Assembly (NCBI GenBank): GCA_043228905.1
Contig: JBHGNT010000006.1
Coordinates: 17,298,001 to 17,362,000 of the forward strand
From: Azolla caroliniana
Taxonomy: Eukaryota > Polypodiophyta
DNA: 64,000 bases
Direction of reading: 5' to 3'
A program made the translations under genes and the position numbers. Of the stretch, positions 44,980-55,900 are shown one piece after another. Every line of letters starts with the position of its first letter. Positions within the stretch are counted from its first letter, which is position 1. Under the pieces are notes generated by a model. The model searched no databases. It was not told where the DNA came from and was given only the letters and a program-made list of their open reading frames with translations.

Positions 44980-44984
44980 CTAGG

Positions 44985-45131
44985 GAGGATAAGAGGACTA
45001 GTATGAAAGGAAGAAAGCGGTAAGAAGATGAGGGAAACCGAAAAGAAGACCGGAAAAAGGGGATATGTAAGAAGATAAAAGGAAGAGGAGGAAAAGAGGA
45101 GACGGAAGGAGGACAGAAAATTGGTTCAAAC
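44985..45131 (-). other. Gyp1b leader and primer-site region
   Basis: Purine-rich leader matching Gyp1a 22245-22390. On the sense strand it begins GTTTGAACCAATTTTC after the LTR. Confidence 0.65.
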
Positions 45132-45561
45132 TGTCAGGATCAGTACTAAGACAGAGAAGGAATTAGTACTAAAAGATGAGGATTAGTACTAAGAGGTGTA
45201 GAACTCTCGAGAAAAGGAGAGAGTGAGCGAGAGAGAGAGATAGAGAGAGAGAAAGGGTGAGAGAATGATGATAAAAGTTATATATTATGTGAAGAGAGTA
45301 TACAATAATAGCTAGGAGGCTTAAGACTGGCGTTGAACTGATTTGGTTCGAAATAATGCCTTGTGCCTCCTTTTATAGTGTTCTCAGGAATACTCCTGAA
45401 GTTTCTAGAATGTTCCAGAGAAATTTGGAATATACATCAATTTTCTATAATAAAACATAAATGAAAATATTATCCTACGTATTACAATGTATGGTCTAAT
45501 GGTCAAGAGCTTGACCCATGTAGCATAAGATCATGGGTTCGAGTCTTGTCATATCATGACA
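45132..45561 (-). repeat. Gyp1b 5' LTR
   Basis: 430 bp, TGTCAGG to CATGACA; matches 39665-40098. Minus-strand TATAAAAG box near 45370. tRNA-like stretch at 45489-45555. Confidence 0.93.
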
Positions 45562-45566
45562 CCCGT

Positions 45567-45715
45567 AAATAACGTGACACATCTTTCTCGTTGAATTGCT
45601 CGTTCCGTTGCACAAGCCGCTCTACTGCCGCCGCAATCTCAGACATCGCGCGTGGTTCTTGTAGCATCCGCTTGAACATTGTCATCATATTGTTAGTTTC
45701 TTGTTGATTTTCCAT
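45567..45715 (-). pseudogene. Gyp5 gag, N-terminal part
   Basis: Starts MENQQETNNMMTMFKRML at 45715. The reading also stays open upstream of the ATG. It runs into the Gyp1b insertion and continues at 39659. Confidence 0.75.
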
Positions 45716-45731
45716 CTCCTTGCCACCCAGT

Positions 45732-45749
45732 TTCACGTTGGGTTCACCA
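45732..45749 (-). other. Gyp5 primer binding site
   Basis: The sense strand reads TGGTGAACCCAACGTGAA four bases after the LTR. The TGG start fits a tRNA CCA end. Gyp3 has the same site with one change (62179-62196). I do not assign the tRNA. Confidence 0.7.
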
Positions 45750-45753
45750 AATG

Positions 45754-46374
45754 TGTCGTGCCTTTCGGCGCCGGATCGTTTGCGTGAGTCGGGTGGGAAC
45801 CGTTGGGGTTTTGAACTAGGAGAGGAAGAATACGAGATATGTGTAGTTATGAATAGGTTGTAAGAAAGGAAGATATGAAATTCATGAATACCACGAGTAT
45901 AGCATATTAATTAATGTTTTAGGAAAGAATATGAATTTAGATTGCAAGAGAGAAATAGACGGAAAAACGTGAAATCCCCACGAATATAATATATTAATCA
46001 AACCTTCAAACAAAGTCCACAAATCCCTATATACATCTTTCTCTCTTTCGTATATAGTGATGTGAGAGTCTTTACAATCCATGCTTTTCGATAGACTATA
46101 TGCTTTCTCTAACATGCTTTTTTTTATCTAACTATAGCTTTTTTTATTTAGAAAATATACATGAAATAAGCTTTCTATGTGGGATATCTATTTAATAATA
46201 GTTATGATATGTTAGTGTAATGGTAAGGCTTTACATTATAAACATGGATGTACAAGGTTCAAATCTTGCCTTATCAATGTGATATATATATTTATATTTT
46301 CTTCTATTTCTTCATATTTATGGAATCTAACACTATACACGTTTTTCGTGTAGTGTACGAAGTACACTACGACA
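45754..46374 (-). repeat. Gyp5 5' LTR
   Basis: TGTCGTG start next to the primer site and a CTACGACA end. The right limit is inferred from that end; no target duplication can be checked. It contains a tRNA-like stretch (46205-46275) and a terminal hairpin (46350-46370). Confidence 0.6.
46205..46275 (+). other. tRNA-like stretch in Gyp5 LTR (antisense to the element)
   Basis: GTGTAATGGTAAGG followed 35 bases later by GGTTCAAATC, the A- and B-box pattern seen in the Gyp1 and Gyp2 LTRs. Degenerate. Confidence 0.45.
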
Positions 46375-46378
46375 ACGT

Positions 46379-46410
<32 letters not shown>

Positions 46411-46740
46411 CTCAAAGCTTGTTTCCGTTGCATAGCATTGCCTAAGTCTCTCACTTTTTACAAGGCAGTTATATTTTTAGGAGTTAGTGTCAGTAGCTCA
46501 GTTATGAGCACTGAAGTACTTGTCTATACTTCTGTTAGTCCTTTTAAGAACTTGTATAAAAGTGCTCTCAGAGCACATTCGTATGTATAGAGCATTATTA
46601 TATTTTAATTGAGTTTTCAGTCTTTTGCTCTCTCTCTCTCTCTCTCTGTCCCGCGTACTATTCTTATCTTCATTCTCTCTCTCTCTCTCTCTCTGTAAGT
46701 TCACTCCGACCATCGTTTTCTACGTTCTATAGCTTTGTTG
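46375..46740. other. Scraps of copia LTRs and microsatellites
   Basis: A (CA)n run at about 46379-46408 is followed by a short match to the CopA LTR end (TTTCCGTTGCATAGCA). 46488-46720 resembles the Cop1 LTR (GTTATGAGCACTGAAGTAC, CTTGTATAAAAGTGCT, CT-rich tract) but lacks its end and a primer site. Confidence 0.6.
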
Positions 46741-46948
46741 GAAAGCTCTTTCAGAGAGCTTCCTAAGGAATGTTCATTTACTTAATTCCATTATCGTGGC
46801 GAGAAGTTATGAGCATTTTCATATGCAGCCATCTTTGCCCCACGGTTCCTCAAACGCAAGGTAGATTTTGAAGCCCTAATTCGAGTGAAAGGTACATTCT
46901 CTCTCCTTCCCTCTTTGTCTCTCTCTTCCCGTAGGGTTTGTCCCTACA

Positions 46949-47829
46949 ATGGCAAATACTCGTAAAGCCGCCACAAAGTTCGGGGGTATGATTGATAATG
47001 AGCTGAGATCACCAACAAATCTCGATTCCAATGCAGTAAACACAATTGACAAAATGCTTATGAGGTACTTGACTTCTCTTCAAGAAACCATAAACAAGCA
47101 AGGTGAAGAGATTAGGACATTAATGATAGAGAATGCTAAGCTCCAAAGTGTTGTCATTGAGAATGAAAGTCTTAAACAAGTGGTTGCAAAACTTCAAGAA
47201 TAGATTCAAGAATGTAAAAGAGCTTCTTTCGAAACAAATGAACGCCTTAACAAGTTTGAGTTAAACGAAGCATTAAAAGAAGAAAAATTGGACACGATGA
47301 GGCGGGGGATGTAAGTGAGATGAAAAATGTATGTACAACGAAGTCATGGGCCGATGTATGCGGTGGGGATGTGCTATCAAACTCATCTAATATGCATGTG
47401 ATGTATCAAGAGAAGAATATAGAAAGCATAGATGTCTGAGAATTGAAAGAACGTGAATGACAATCAAAGAACATTGTCGTCTGTGGGATTAAAGAAGAGA
47501 GTATGGAAACACCCGCATCCCTTGGAAAGGCCATTGGTGAATTTTGTAGCATGCATTATGGGAAGTCAGATGTGAATGTATATGGGGCACACCGAGTTGG
47601 GAAACATGGTGTTACTCGCTCCAGAGAAAGGCCTATTGTATGCACAATTACAGATGATACAAAGCGGCGGATCATACTCGAAAATAGTTGGGTATACCTC
47701 AAAGGTACACAATGCTTTGTGAGTGAAGATCGTACTATCTCACAACAAAATGCTCGCCGTAAAGCATATGAAGAAAGATTGAAAAATAAGGTTAAGGATG
47801 TGCCTAAAGATGGAAATTTAGGCAAATAG
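46949..47829 (+). pseudogene. LINE-2 ORF1, coiled coil plus L1-ORF1p-like domain
   Basis: Starts MANTRKAATKFGG. A heptad-rich stretch (MLMRYLTSLQETI to SLKQVVAKLQE) predicts a coiled coil. Then TAG at 47201-47203 (Gln expected), a frame change near 47300 with KSWADV in a second frame, and from about 47460 SKNIVVCGIKEE, then RPIVCTITDDTKRRIILEN and SEDRTISQQNARRKAYEERL. That order resembles the RRM and C-terminal domains of L1 ORF1p, which coats the RNA. I see no CCHC knuckle. Broken by stops and shifts. Confidence 0.72.
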
Positions 47830-50753
47830 GGACACGTAATCTATGAGACTAACCCACGCCTTTTACGACTATGCTTTTGGAATTGCTATGGATACCCATG
47901 GAATGTGGGATTTGGCATAGAGGAATTCACCGATGACTCGTATATCACACTTCTTGTTGAAACATGGGAGCATCATACTCAAAGGATTCAAGGTTTAGGA
48001 AACTATAATGTACACTCTTTGATATGGAAAAAAAATCCAAGACAAAGAAGACGACAACGAGGGTTGGCATGTTTGATTAAGAATGAAATAGAGAAATATG
48101 TGTCAATCATAAAAAGTGATGAACATAAATGCTACATATGGCTCAAAATAGAAACACCTAATGATTTGCCGACTTTTGTCGTTGGATGTTACATTCCTCG
48201 TCAAGATTCTAACTTTTATGCTTGTTTGGATAAAGATAAACCTTTTGTCAATCTAGAAGATGATATTGCTTATTTCAAATCCAAAGGGGAAGTTATTGTC
48301 TTTGGTGACATGAATGCTCGTACAAGAAGTTTCTAACTTGATTCACAAGAATCTTTCATGCCACATATCTTAAGGATGAAAGAGGATATGAAAATGTGTA
48401 GCCGCTCTTCTAGCGATGAAAAATATCCGGACCAATTTGGGAAGTTACTCCTACAAATGTGCAATAGTAGCGGATTGCTTATTGCAAATGGTATTTCCTT
48501 ATGGCCCAACACTAATGGTTTTACATGTGGAAAACCCAACGGAAATAGTGTGATTGACTATGTGTTACTTTCCGAAGGTATTTTGGATCGTATACATAAA
48601 TTCTCACTTGCTGAATGGACACCAGAATCTGATCATGGCCCTTTATGTCTTGATCTCAAATGTATGAATAGGTTTGATTGTGAGAAGGCTATTGAAGATA
48701 ATAAACAACCGCACTTGAGCATAAACCTTCAGCGAGCACCCATGTATTCCAAGATGGTTGAGGATATGTTACAAATGGCAAAGATACAACATGGTGCCAG
48801 ACTAGAATGCAAATGGGAAGCTTTCAAGAAAATCATTCTCTCCTATACAAACAAATGTTTTTTGACCAACCGCACATCTTGGAAATGCAGCCAGAAACTT
48901 AGGAAAAAATGGTTTGATAAAGAATGTCATGAAGCTTGAAAGTGCCTTATGGCTTTGAATGTAGTTAAGGATAAAGAGAATTACCAAAAGCATTTGCATG
49001 AGTATAAAAGGCTTATTCAAAGAAAGAGAAGAATATGGGAAGTTACTCAACAATTTATCCAAACGCAATAGAAAACACATGCATGTGCTAAATTTTGGGG
49101 AAATCTGATTGGGAAACGTGTTGAGAGTTATGTTGACTTAACTCTTCACGACTTGTCTATGCATTGTAAGAATTTATATGAGTTATCTTTTACCGAAAAG
49201 ATGATGTGTTATGGTTCCCTTTTACATATGCCTCCCTTCTTTAGAATGGAAGATATATGCATAGGACTTAAGAAATTGGCCTCTCGAAAGGCAAGTGATC
49301 TTCAATGTATAATGACTGAAATGCTCAAATGGACGGGAAAGGAAGCACATATATGGATAAGAGATATGTTTAATGATGCATTGTAACATGGTATGCCATA
49401 TGATTGGACTACAAATTGGATCAAACCTTTACATAAAGGAGGAGATGTAAATAATGTAAACAACTATCGAACCATCATGGTTGTCTCATTAATAGCAAAA
49501 CTATTTGGATGTATAATGGAATCAAAGATAAGTGTATGGGCTTCAAGAAAGGTTTATATTGTTGCTTTGTAGACTTCAAGAAAGCTTTTGATATGGTATT
49601 TCGTGACCATCTTTGGAGGCGAATGGAAGAACTTGAGGTGCCAAGTAAAAATATGCTTGCAATTTCCCGAATTTATGAGAAGGTTATATGTTGTGTGCGC
49701 ATGAGAGATAAACTTTCAGATTTTTTCAAAAGCACTATTGGTGTTAAGCAAGGATGCCCACTCTCACCAACACTATTTGGTCTATGCATTCATGAATTGG
49801 AAGAAATGGTTACCAAGTTTGCAAAGGAAGAATGTGTTGAAGAAGTTGCCATTGGGAATGTTGTGATTATGCTTTTGCTATATGCAGATGACGTAGTGCT
49901 TTTTGCAAAAGCACAAAAGCTTATGAAGGCATTGGAAAGATTTTGCATGCATACTAAATTAAGTGTCAATAGCTCTAAAACAAAGATTATGCTTGTGAAG
50001 AGCCAAAAAAGAGATAAACCATGCATTATGTACAACAATGAGGCACTTGAATGTGTGGAAAGGTTCAAATATCTTGGCCTTGAATTTCCTTGAAATCATA
50101 GATGGAATGAATGTGCTACACGCCGCTTAGAGGCGGGTAAGCGAGCATACTATGCATTTGAGAACACATGCAATCATGGAGATATTAAGTGTTGGGTCCT
50201 CAAGAAATATCTTTTCGACACTTTGGTGACACCGGTTCTTCTCTATGGGGTGGAAGTATGGGGCGGTACCATCCGTAAATCTATGTGGAAAGAGTTTGAA
50301 AATGTCCAAAACCATTTTCTGACAAAGTTTCTACAAGTTAAGAAACAAACGCCCTACACCCTCCTCCTTGAGATGGGATCGCTTCCCATTAAGATCATGG
50401 CCATGGGGTTGTTAAATATATGCTTAAGGTTCAAAAAAGTCCCTCACATCAACTTCCTAGAATTGTGTGGGAAGCAAGCAAAAATATCCAAAAGACACAT
50501 AGAAGCAAAATTTTGTATTTTGGTTGGATGCAAGATATAGAAAAATGGTTTGGTAGATGGGATGTGAGACACTTGCTTCATGATGTATCATTAGATTCCT
50601 CTGTAAATGAGGCCTTTTTGCAACGCCAATGTATCATGACATGGGACAAATGTGGAGGCTCACGCTTCACACATTTTACTACACATGTTGCATCTAACAA
50701 CAAAACTATATTCTTTGCGGAACGGGGAAATCGTACACATCGATACATGTTGA
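47830..50753 (+). pseudogene. LINE-2 ORF2, endonuclease and reverse transcriptase
   Basis: Follows the ORF1 stop in the same frame. Endonuclease motifs: CFWNCYG, LLVETWEHH, VFGDMNARTRS, NSVIDYVLLSEG, SDHGPLCLDL (all key residues present). Stops at 48334, 48937, 49068 and 49384 in one otherwise continuous frame. About 50 codons are lost near 49535. RT: GLYCCFVDFKKAFDMV, GVKQGCPLSPTLFGL, LLLYADDVVLF (YADD near 49882). C-terminal part has several frame breaks, ending at HRYMLTG. Confidence 0.87.
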
Positions 50754-51284
50754 CCGGTTACGTATGAGCAAAGAAACACAGGGACACGGCCCGTCAACGC
50801 AGAAGACAGGAATGGACACAGAGACAGAGAGACATGAATGTTTGTATATTAACGAATGACAAATAAACAATAGAGCACGCGAGCGGTTATAACCGAACAG
50901 GCCGGCGAATAGATGTTGATGCCTGCTCGTCTGCGCACGAAAGGGGATAGGATGGAGGTGTTGCCGGAAGCACACGGGCGAGCCTCCCGAAAACCTACAG
51001 AGAAGAGCGATGGAGAACGAATAGAGGAGAAGCGTTCCATTTCGGTCCGACAACACTTCGTCCTCCTCAATGCGCTATCCCCTCTCCCCGCGTCTCCCTC
51101 TCTTTTATAGCTTCCAGAAGGGAGCCGTTTCCCTCATTAACTTCCTACCTACCGAATCTAACTACCCAGGATATACCTTTGTACCTAATTCTCTATTATA
51201 TACATTAAAGGGGGCGCACACGTGAAGAGCCGGTTCACGCGCGCTATGCACCGATTGCGCTAAGGGATGGTTTTCTTCACGACA
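50754..51284 (-). repeat. Gyp3 3' LTR, outer end truncated
   Basis: Matches 62300-62832 very closely, starting at CCGGTTACGTATGAGC. The first 100 bp of the unit (62201-62300) are missing. TCCACCCCCACC at 51285-51296 is the polypurine tract on the minus strand. Confidence 0.88.
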
Positions 51285-52201
51285 TCCACCCCCACCTAAC
51301 CGCGCATCCACCGGTATGCGCCAAAATTGGGTTCTGGTTGGAGAAAACCAGTCCGGGTTCTGGTCCCTCGTCCATCGGTTCGTCCTCCGTTTCGGACTGT
51401 TCGTCGTCGCTGTCCAGGCCTCTTAGATCCGGTTCGCCGTCGTGGCGCTTCTTGAACGCTTTGATCCGCTTCCCTGCTACCGATATCGCCATCCTCGTAC
51501 CGTCGAGTTCTGCCAGGTGATACGTCCCGTTGTCGTTGGCGCTCGTTACCACGTAAGGCCTAAACCACCGCTTTGCAAACTTCCATGTTGCCCGGTGCTG
51601 GTTGTCGAGGCTGCTGTCGTAGACTAGCACCCAGTCGCCTTCCTCGATTTTCTTTGGTCGGAGCCCGTGCGTTCGGTCGAACCGAGCTTTGTTCCTCATC
51701 CTCGCCGTCCGAAGTCTCTCCGCCGCTCGTTCCACGGCCGAACCGGGCCTCCGCTCGAGCTGCCGTATACGCGCCGCTAGCAGTTCTTCCCGGCTCATCT
51801 CGTCTCTCCAGTCCACTGTCGCCCAAGAGGAGATCGTCTGTTCCATAGGCATGATCGGCTTCTGTCCGAACATGAGCTCTGACGGCATGAACCCGGTTAT
51901 CGAACTGTGCGTTGTCCGGTCCGCCCACAAGGCATAAGGTAACAATCGTGGCCAGTTCCCGACCTGGCCTCAGCACGCCCGGACTAGCGCTTTGACGATC
52001 GGTCTGTGTCCGCGCTCCACCTTCCCGTTCGCCTCCGGATTGTACGCTGTGGTGAGCGAGAGCTTGACCCCTAACCAATAGAACAACTCCTCGGCCTCTT
52101 CGGCGTCCAACTCCCCGCAGTCAGCCACGATCTTCCCGACGCACTCGTATCGGCATATCACGTCCTCGATCAGGAACTGACACACGATCGCGATCGTTTT
52201 G
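51285..52201 (-). pseudogene. Gyp3 integrase, core end and C-terminus
   Basis: Reads FLIEDVICRYECVGKIVADCGELDA, TTAYNPEANGKVERGHRPIVK (catalytic Glu), LPYALWADRTTHSSITG, DWVLVYDSS, and KRWFRPYVVTSANDNGTYHL, a GPF/Y-like module. The end (DSDDEQSETEDEPMDEGPEP) is acidic. No chromodomain is visible. A frame change lies near 51950-51970. It continues across Cop3 at 57432 with about five residues missing. Confidence 0.85.
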
Positions 52202-52886
52202 TGTTGGGATTTCGGTCCCTCCGGATGGAATGTCCGGAGATGAATGACGGCAAGCCCGGTTGCGGTTACGGAACCGGAGGATGAAGAGTACCCGGCATGA
52301 AGCCGGATGAAGAGTACCCGGCATGAAGCCGGATGAAGAGTACCCGGCTACGGATCCGGATGATGAAGACCCCGGCTACGGAGCCGGATGATGAAGACCC
52401 CGGTTACGGAGCCGGATGACGAATGTACCCGGAGAGAGATCCGGATGCGGGGACATATTTGTGAATATGTTTGCCAAGGGCCCTTGAGGCTATATTTGTA
52501 AATAGCCCGAAAGTCGTTTGTGTATAAATATGACTTAGGGCAAACAGTTTGAATGTTGTTCATTTTCTGGTTTTCCACTTAGAGGGAGCTAAGTGAGCAG
52601 CCGAGAGATAGAGAGAGAGAGACGAAGAGGTCGTTGCCTCTGTGTATTACCGCCGCCTGTGGCGAAGACAGTGAGCTCAAGGTTGTTGCCTTGTAGCTTC
52701 ACCATTGTACATCCCTGTTTGTAGTGATAGTTGGAGTTTGAGGACTCCCGTGGTTTTTCCCATTTAGGGTTTTCCACGTAAACATACAGTGTACTCTTCT
52801 CTCCATTGTCTTTGTACATTTTGTATTTCCCGTTTTCTGTGAGTTGATCCTATTCCTCGGTTTGTGGCCGAGCACTGTGTTCGACA
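52202..52886 (+). repeat. Cop3 5' LTR
   Basis: 685 bp, TGTTGGG to TTCGACA. 52280-52432 is an array of five 26-28 bp units (GATGAAGAGTACCCGG and similar). TATAAATA at 52523-52530. Confidence 0.93.
52523..52530 (+). promoter_or_regulatory. Cop3 LTR TATA box
   Basis: TATAAATA, repeated at 57322-57329 in the 3' LTR and conserved in the solo LTR at 32530-33308. Confidence 0.6.
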
Positions 52887-52888
52887 AG

Positions 52889-52900
52889 TGGTATCAGAGC
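52889..52900 (+). other. Cop3 primer binding site
   Basis: TGGTATCAGAGC two bases after the 5' LTR; initiator-Met type. Confidence 0.92.
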
Positions 52901-52916
52901 GACGACAGTGCAGAAA

Positions 52917-55900
52917 ATGGAAGGCGGCAGCAGCGGGCAGCCGGGGATGATGGTGCTGAATGCGCAGAACTACGCCGACTGGAAGATAAAGATGGAGGAC
53001 CTGCTCATTGTTCGGGACCTGTATGAACCGATCGACAGGTCGGAAATACCCAAGGGGGTACTTGAGACGGAATGGAGGCTTTTGAACCGGAAAGCCGTTG
53101 CAACCATTCGGCAATACGTCGACGTGAGCGTTCTACAACATGTGGCGAACGACACCAACGCATATGAGATGTGGCGGAAGCTGTCGGGCCTCTACGAGAG
53201 GAAGAATGCGTTGAACCGGACCTCCCTGATGAGGAAGATAGTGAACCTCAAGTACCGGGACGGCGAGAGTATGGTGGAACACGTAAGCACGTTCATGGGA
53301 TTCGTGAACCAGCTTGCGGCGATCAAGTTCCCGTTGGAGGATGCAATGCAAGCCATCATCCTGATGTGTACATTGCCGGAAAGCTGGGAGAACTTGGTGG
53401 TGACTCTCAGCACCTCCTGCACCGAAGATAACTTGTCCCTACAAACGGTAAAGACAAGTATTTTGAACGAAGAAGCGCGTCGGAGAGATAAAGAACCGGC
53501 CTCCGATCCGAAGATGCTGCTTACAGAATCGGATCGGGGAAGACAACGGAACCGGAGTCCGCAAAGACGGGAGAAGTCGGGGACCCGGTCGCAGTCAAGA
53601 GGAAGGCCCACATGCTTCCACTGTGGGAAGCCGGGGCACTTCCGGAAGAATTGTCGGCATTACCGAAAAGACAACGGAGCCGACGACACCGATTCGAAGA
53701 AGTCACCGGAGAGAAACGGTGCATACCGGGGAGTCATGGACCGGAGAGGTCCGGATCGGCGAGGGCAGGACCGGAAAGGAACGACGGCACTCGCGGCAAG
53801 TGAAGAAGAGATAATGCTCATTACCGAAGAGAGGGAGTTGAACCTTGCCGGTGTAGAGATGACCTGGGTGGTCGGTTCTGGAGCGTCGTTCCACCTGACC
53901 CCGGAGAAGAAATACTTCTCATCCTACACAGCCGGTGAGCACGGCTGTGTCCGGATGGGAAATGAAGGCACATGCCGGATTGCCGGCATAGGAGACGTGT
54001 GGCTGATGACATCAACCGGATGCAAGATGCTGCTGAAGGATGTTCGACACGTTCCGGAGGTCCGATTGAACCTGATCTCGGCCGGGAGGCTAGACGATGA
54101 AGGCTACACAGGTAGCATCCGGAATGGCGTAATGAAGTTCAGCAAGGGGAGCCTGATAGTGGCTCGGGCCCGGAAAGTCAACACACTGTACCTTATGAAT
54201 GCCTGGTTGTGTCCGGAGGAGTTGAACGTGGCAGCCGACATTGCCGGTGAGCTATGGCACAAGAGACTGTGCCACATGAGTGAGAAGGGGATGAAGAGGC
54301 TTGCAGAAGACAACCTTATTCCAGTGAAGCATGTGCACCTGGAGAAGTGCACCGATTGCCTGGCCGGTAAGCAGAACCGAACCTCCTTCCACTCAAGGCC
54401 ACCGACGAGACGTAGCGCACCATTGGAGTTGGTGCACACTGACGTGTGTCAAGTAGAAACGAAGTCACATGGCGGAGCCCAGTACTTCGTGACATTCATT
54501 GATGACCACATCCGGAAGCTGTGGACGGCACCGTTGAAGACAAAGGACCAAGTGTTGTGCGTCTTCAAAGAACTCCACGCGAGAGTGGAAAGGGAATCCG
54601 GCAAGAAGCTGAAAGCGATACGAGCGGACAACGGAGGGGAATACCGGGGGCAGTTCAAGGAGTACTGTCGCTCGAAGGGAATCCGGCTCGAGTTTACTGT
54701 GCCGAAGACGCCGGAACTGAACGGGCTGGCCGAGAGAATGAACCGGACCATAATGGAGAGGGTCCGGAGTATGCTGGCGCATGCGAAATTACCCAAGGGG
54801 TTTTGGGCTGAGGCAATGTCGACGGCGACATACGTGATAAACAGATCACCCTCAGTACCTTTGGACGGAGACACGCCGCAAAAAGTGTGGACCGGTAAGG
54901 AAGTGTCCTACCGGCACCTGAAGGTGTTCGGGTGTCTCGCATACGTGCATGTGGCAAAGGACCGGAGAGGAAAGTTAGATCCAAAGACCCGGCCATGCAT
55001 ATTCCTCGGTTACGGCGACGACGAGTTCGGCTACCGAGTATGGGACCCGGTCGACAAGAAGATATTCAGGAGTCGAGATATCATCTTCATGGAGGACAAG
55101 ACACTCGCCGACTGGGAGTCGGAGAAGAAGATGAAGAGCTCCAAGTCGACCGGTGAGGATCAACTCTACGAAGAGCAGTCCCGACCGGCAAGGGACCGGT
55201 TAGCACTCGAGGATCCGGCCGAAGACGGTGAAGAAACAAAACCGGCCGAGGAAGATGAAACTGATACCGGAACCGACCCCGATCCCGAAATGGATTCGGA
55301 TGAAGAGGAAACGGAGGAGCCGGTTACCGAAGCTCCGGAACGGAGATATCCTCTAAGAGAGAGAAGGGCCCCCCGGAGATTTCCGGAACCAGGGCACGTG
55401 CTGCTAACCGACGAGGGGGAGCCGGAGAGCTTTGAAGAAGCAAAACTTGACACCCATAGCCGCAGGTGGTTAAGTGCCATGCAGGAGGAGATGGATTCCC
55501 TGCATGAGAACCACACATATGAACTTGTGGAGTTGCCGAAAGGAAAGCGGGCATTTCGAAACAAGTGGGTGTTCAAGCTGAAACCGGGAGATGCCGGAAA
55601 CCCCCTGAGATACAAAGCCAGGATCGTGGTGAAGGGGTTCCAGCAGAAGAAGGGCGTCGACTTCGACGAGATATTTGCCCCGGTAGTGAAGATGACCTCC
55701 ATCCGGACGGTGCTGAGCATAGCGGCAAGCATGGACCTCGAGGTAGAACAGATGGACGTGAAGACGGCATTCCTTCACGGTGACCTCGAAGAAGAGATCT
55801 ACATGCAGCAACCGGAAGGATTCGAGAAGAAAGGGAAGGAGCACCTGGTATGCCGATTGAAGAAGAGCCTTTACGGACTGAAGCAGGCTCCCTGGCAGTG

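Larger units (their letters stand above)
39665..45561 (-). mobile_element. Gyp1b, full-length Ty3/gypsy chromovirus in Gyp5 gag
   Basis: LTRs 39665-40098 and 45132-45561, perfect target duplication CCCGT (39660-39664 and 45562-45566). All domains are present in minus orientation but with frame breaks. About 350 bp spanning the gag end and knuckle, present in Gyp1a, are missing here at about 43640. A solo LTR sits in the leader. Confidence 0.95.
36246..46374 (-). mobile_element. Gyp5, truncated Ty3/gypsy element split by Gyp1b
   Basis: Minus strand: LTR 45754-46374, primer site 45732-45749, gag start 45715, gag continues after Gyp1b at 39659, then protease and RT down to 36246, where it is cut against the Gyp4 LTR. 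RNase H, integrase and the 3' LTR are gone. Gag, protease and RT are related to Gyp3, with the same primer site. Confidence 0.85.
46741..50753 (+). mobile_element. LINE-2, L1-type element with ORF1 and ORF2
   Basis: Leader, ORF1 (46949-47829), ORF2 (endonuclease, RT, C-terminal part), cut at about 50753 by the Gyp3 LTR before the C-terminal Cys/His motif. Related to LINE-1 in endonuclease and RT. No 3' end or target duplication is available; the 5' limit is uncertain. Confidence 0.82.

Noticed and set aside
50760-50764. ACGTA at the left of Gyp3 as a partner of ACGTA at 62833
   Set aside because: ACGTA at 50760 lies within the LTR itself: the same sequence is inside the 5' LTR at 62307-62311. 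It is not flanking DNA.
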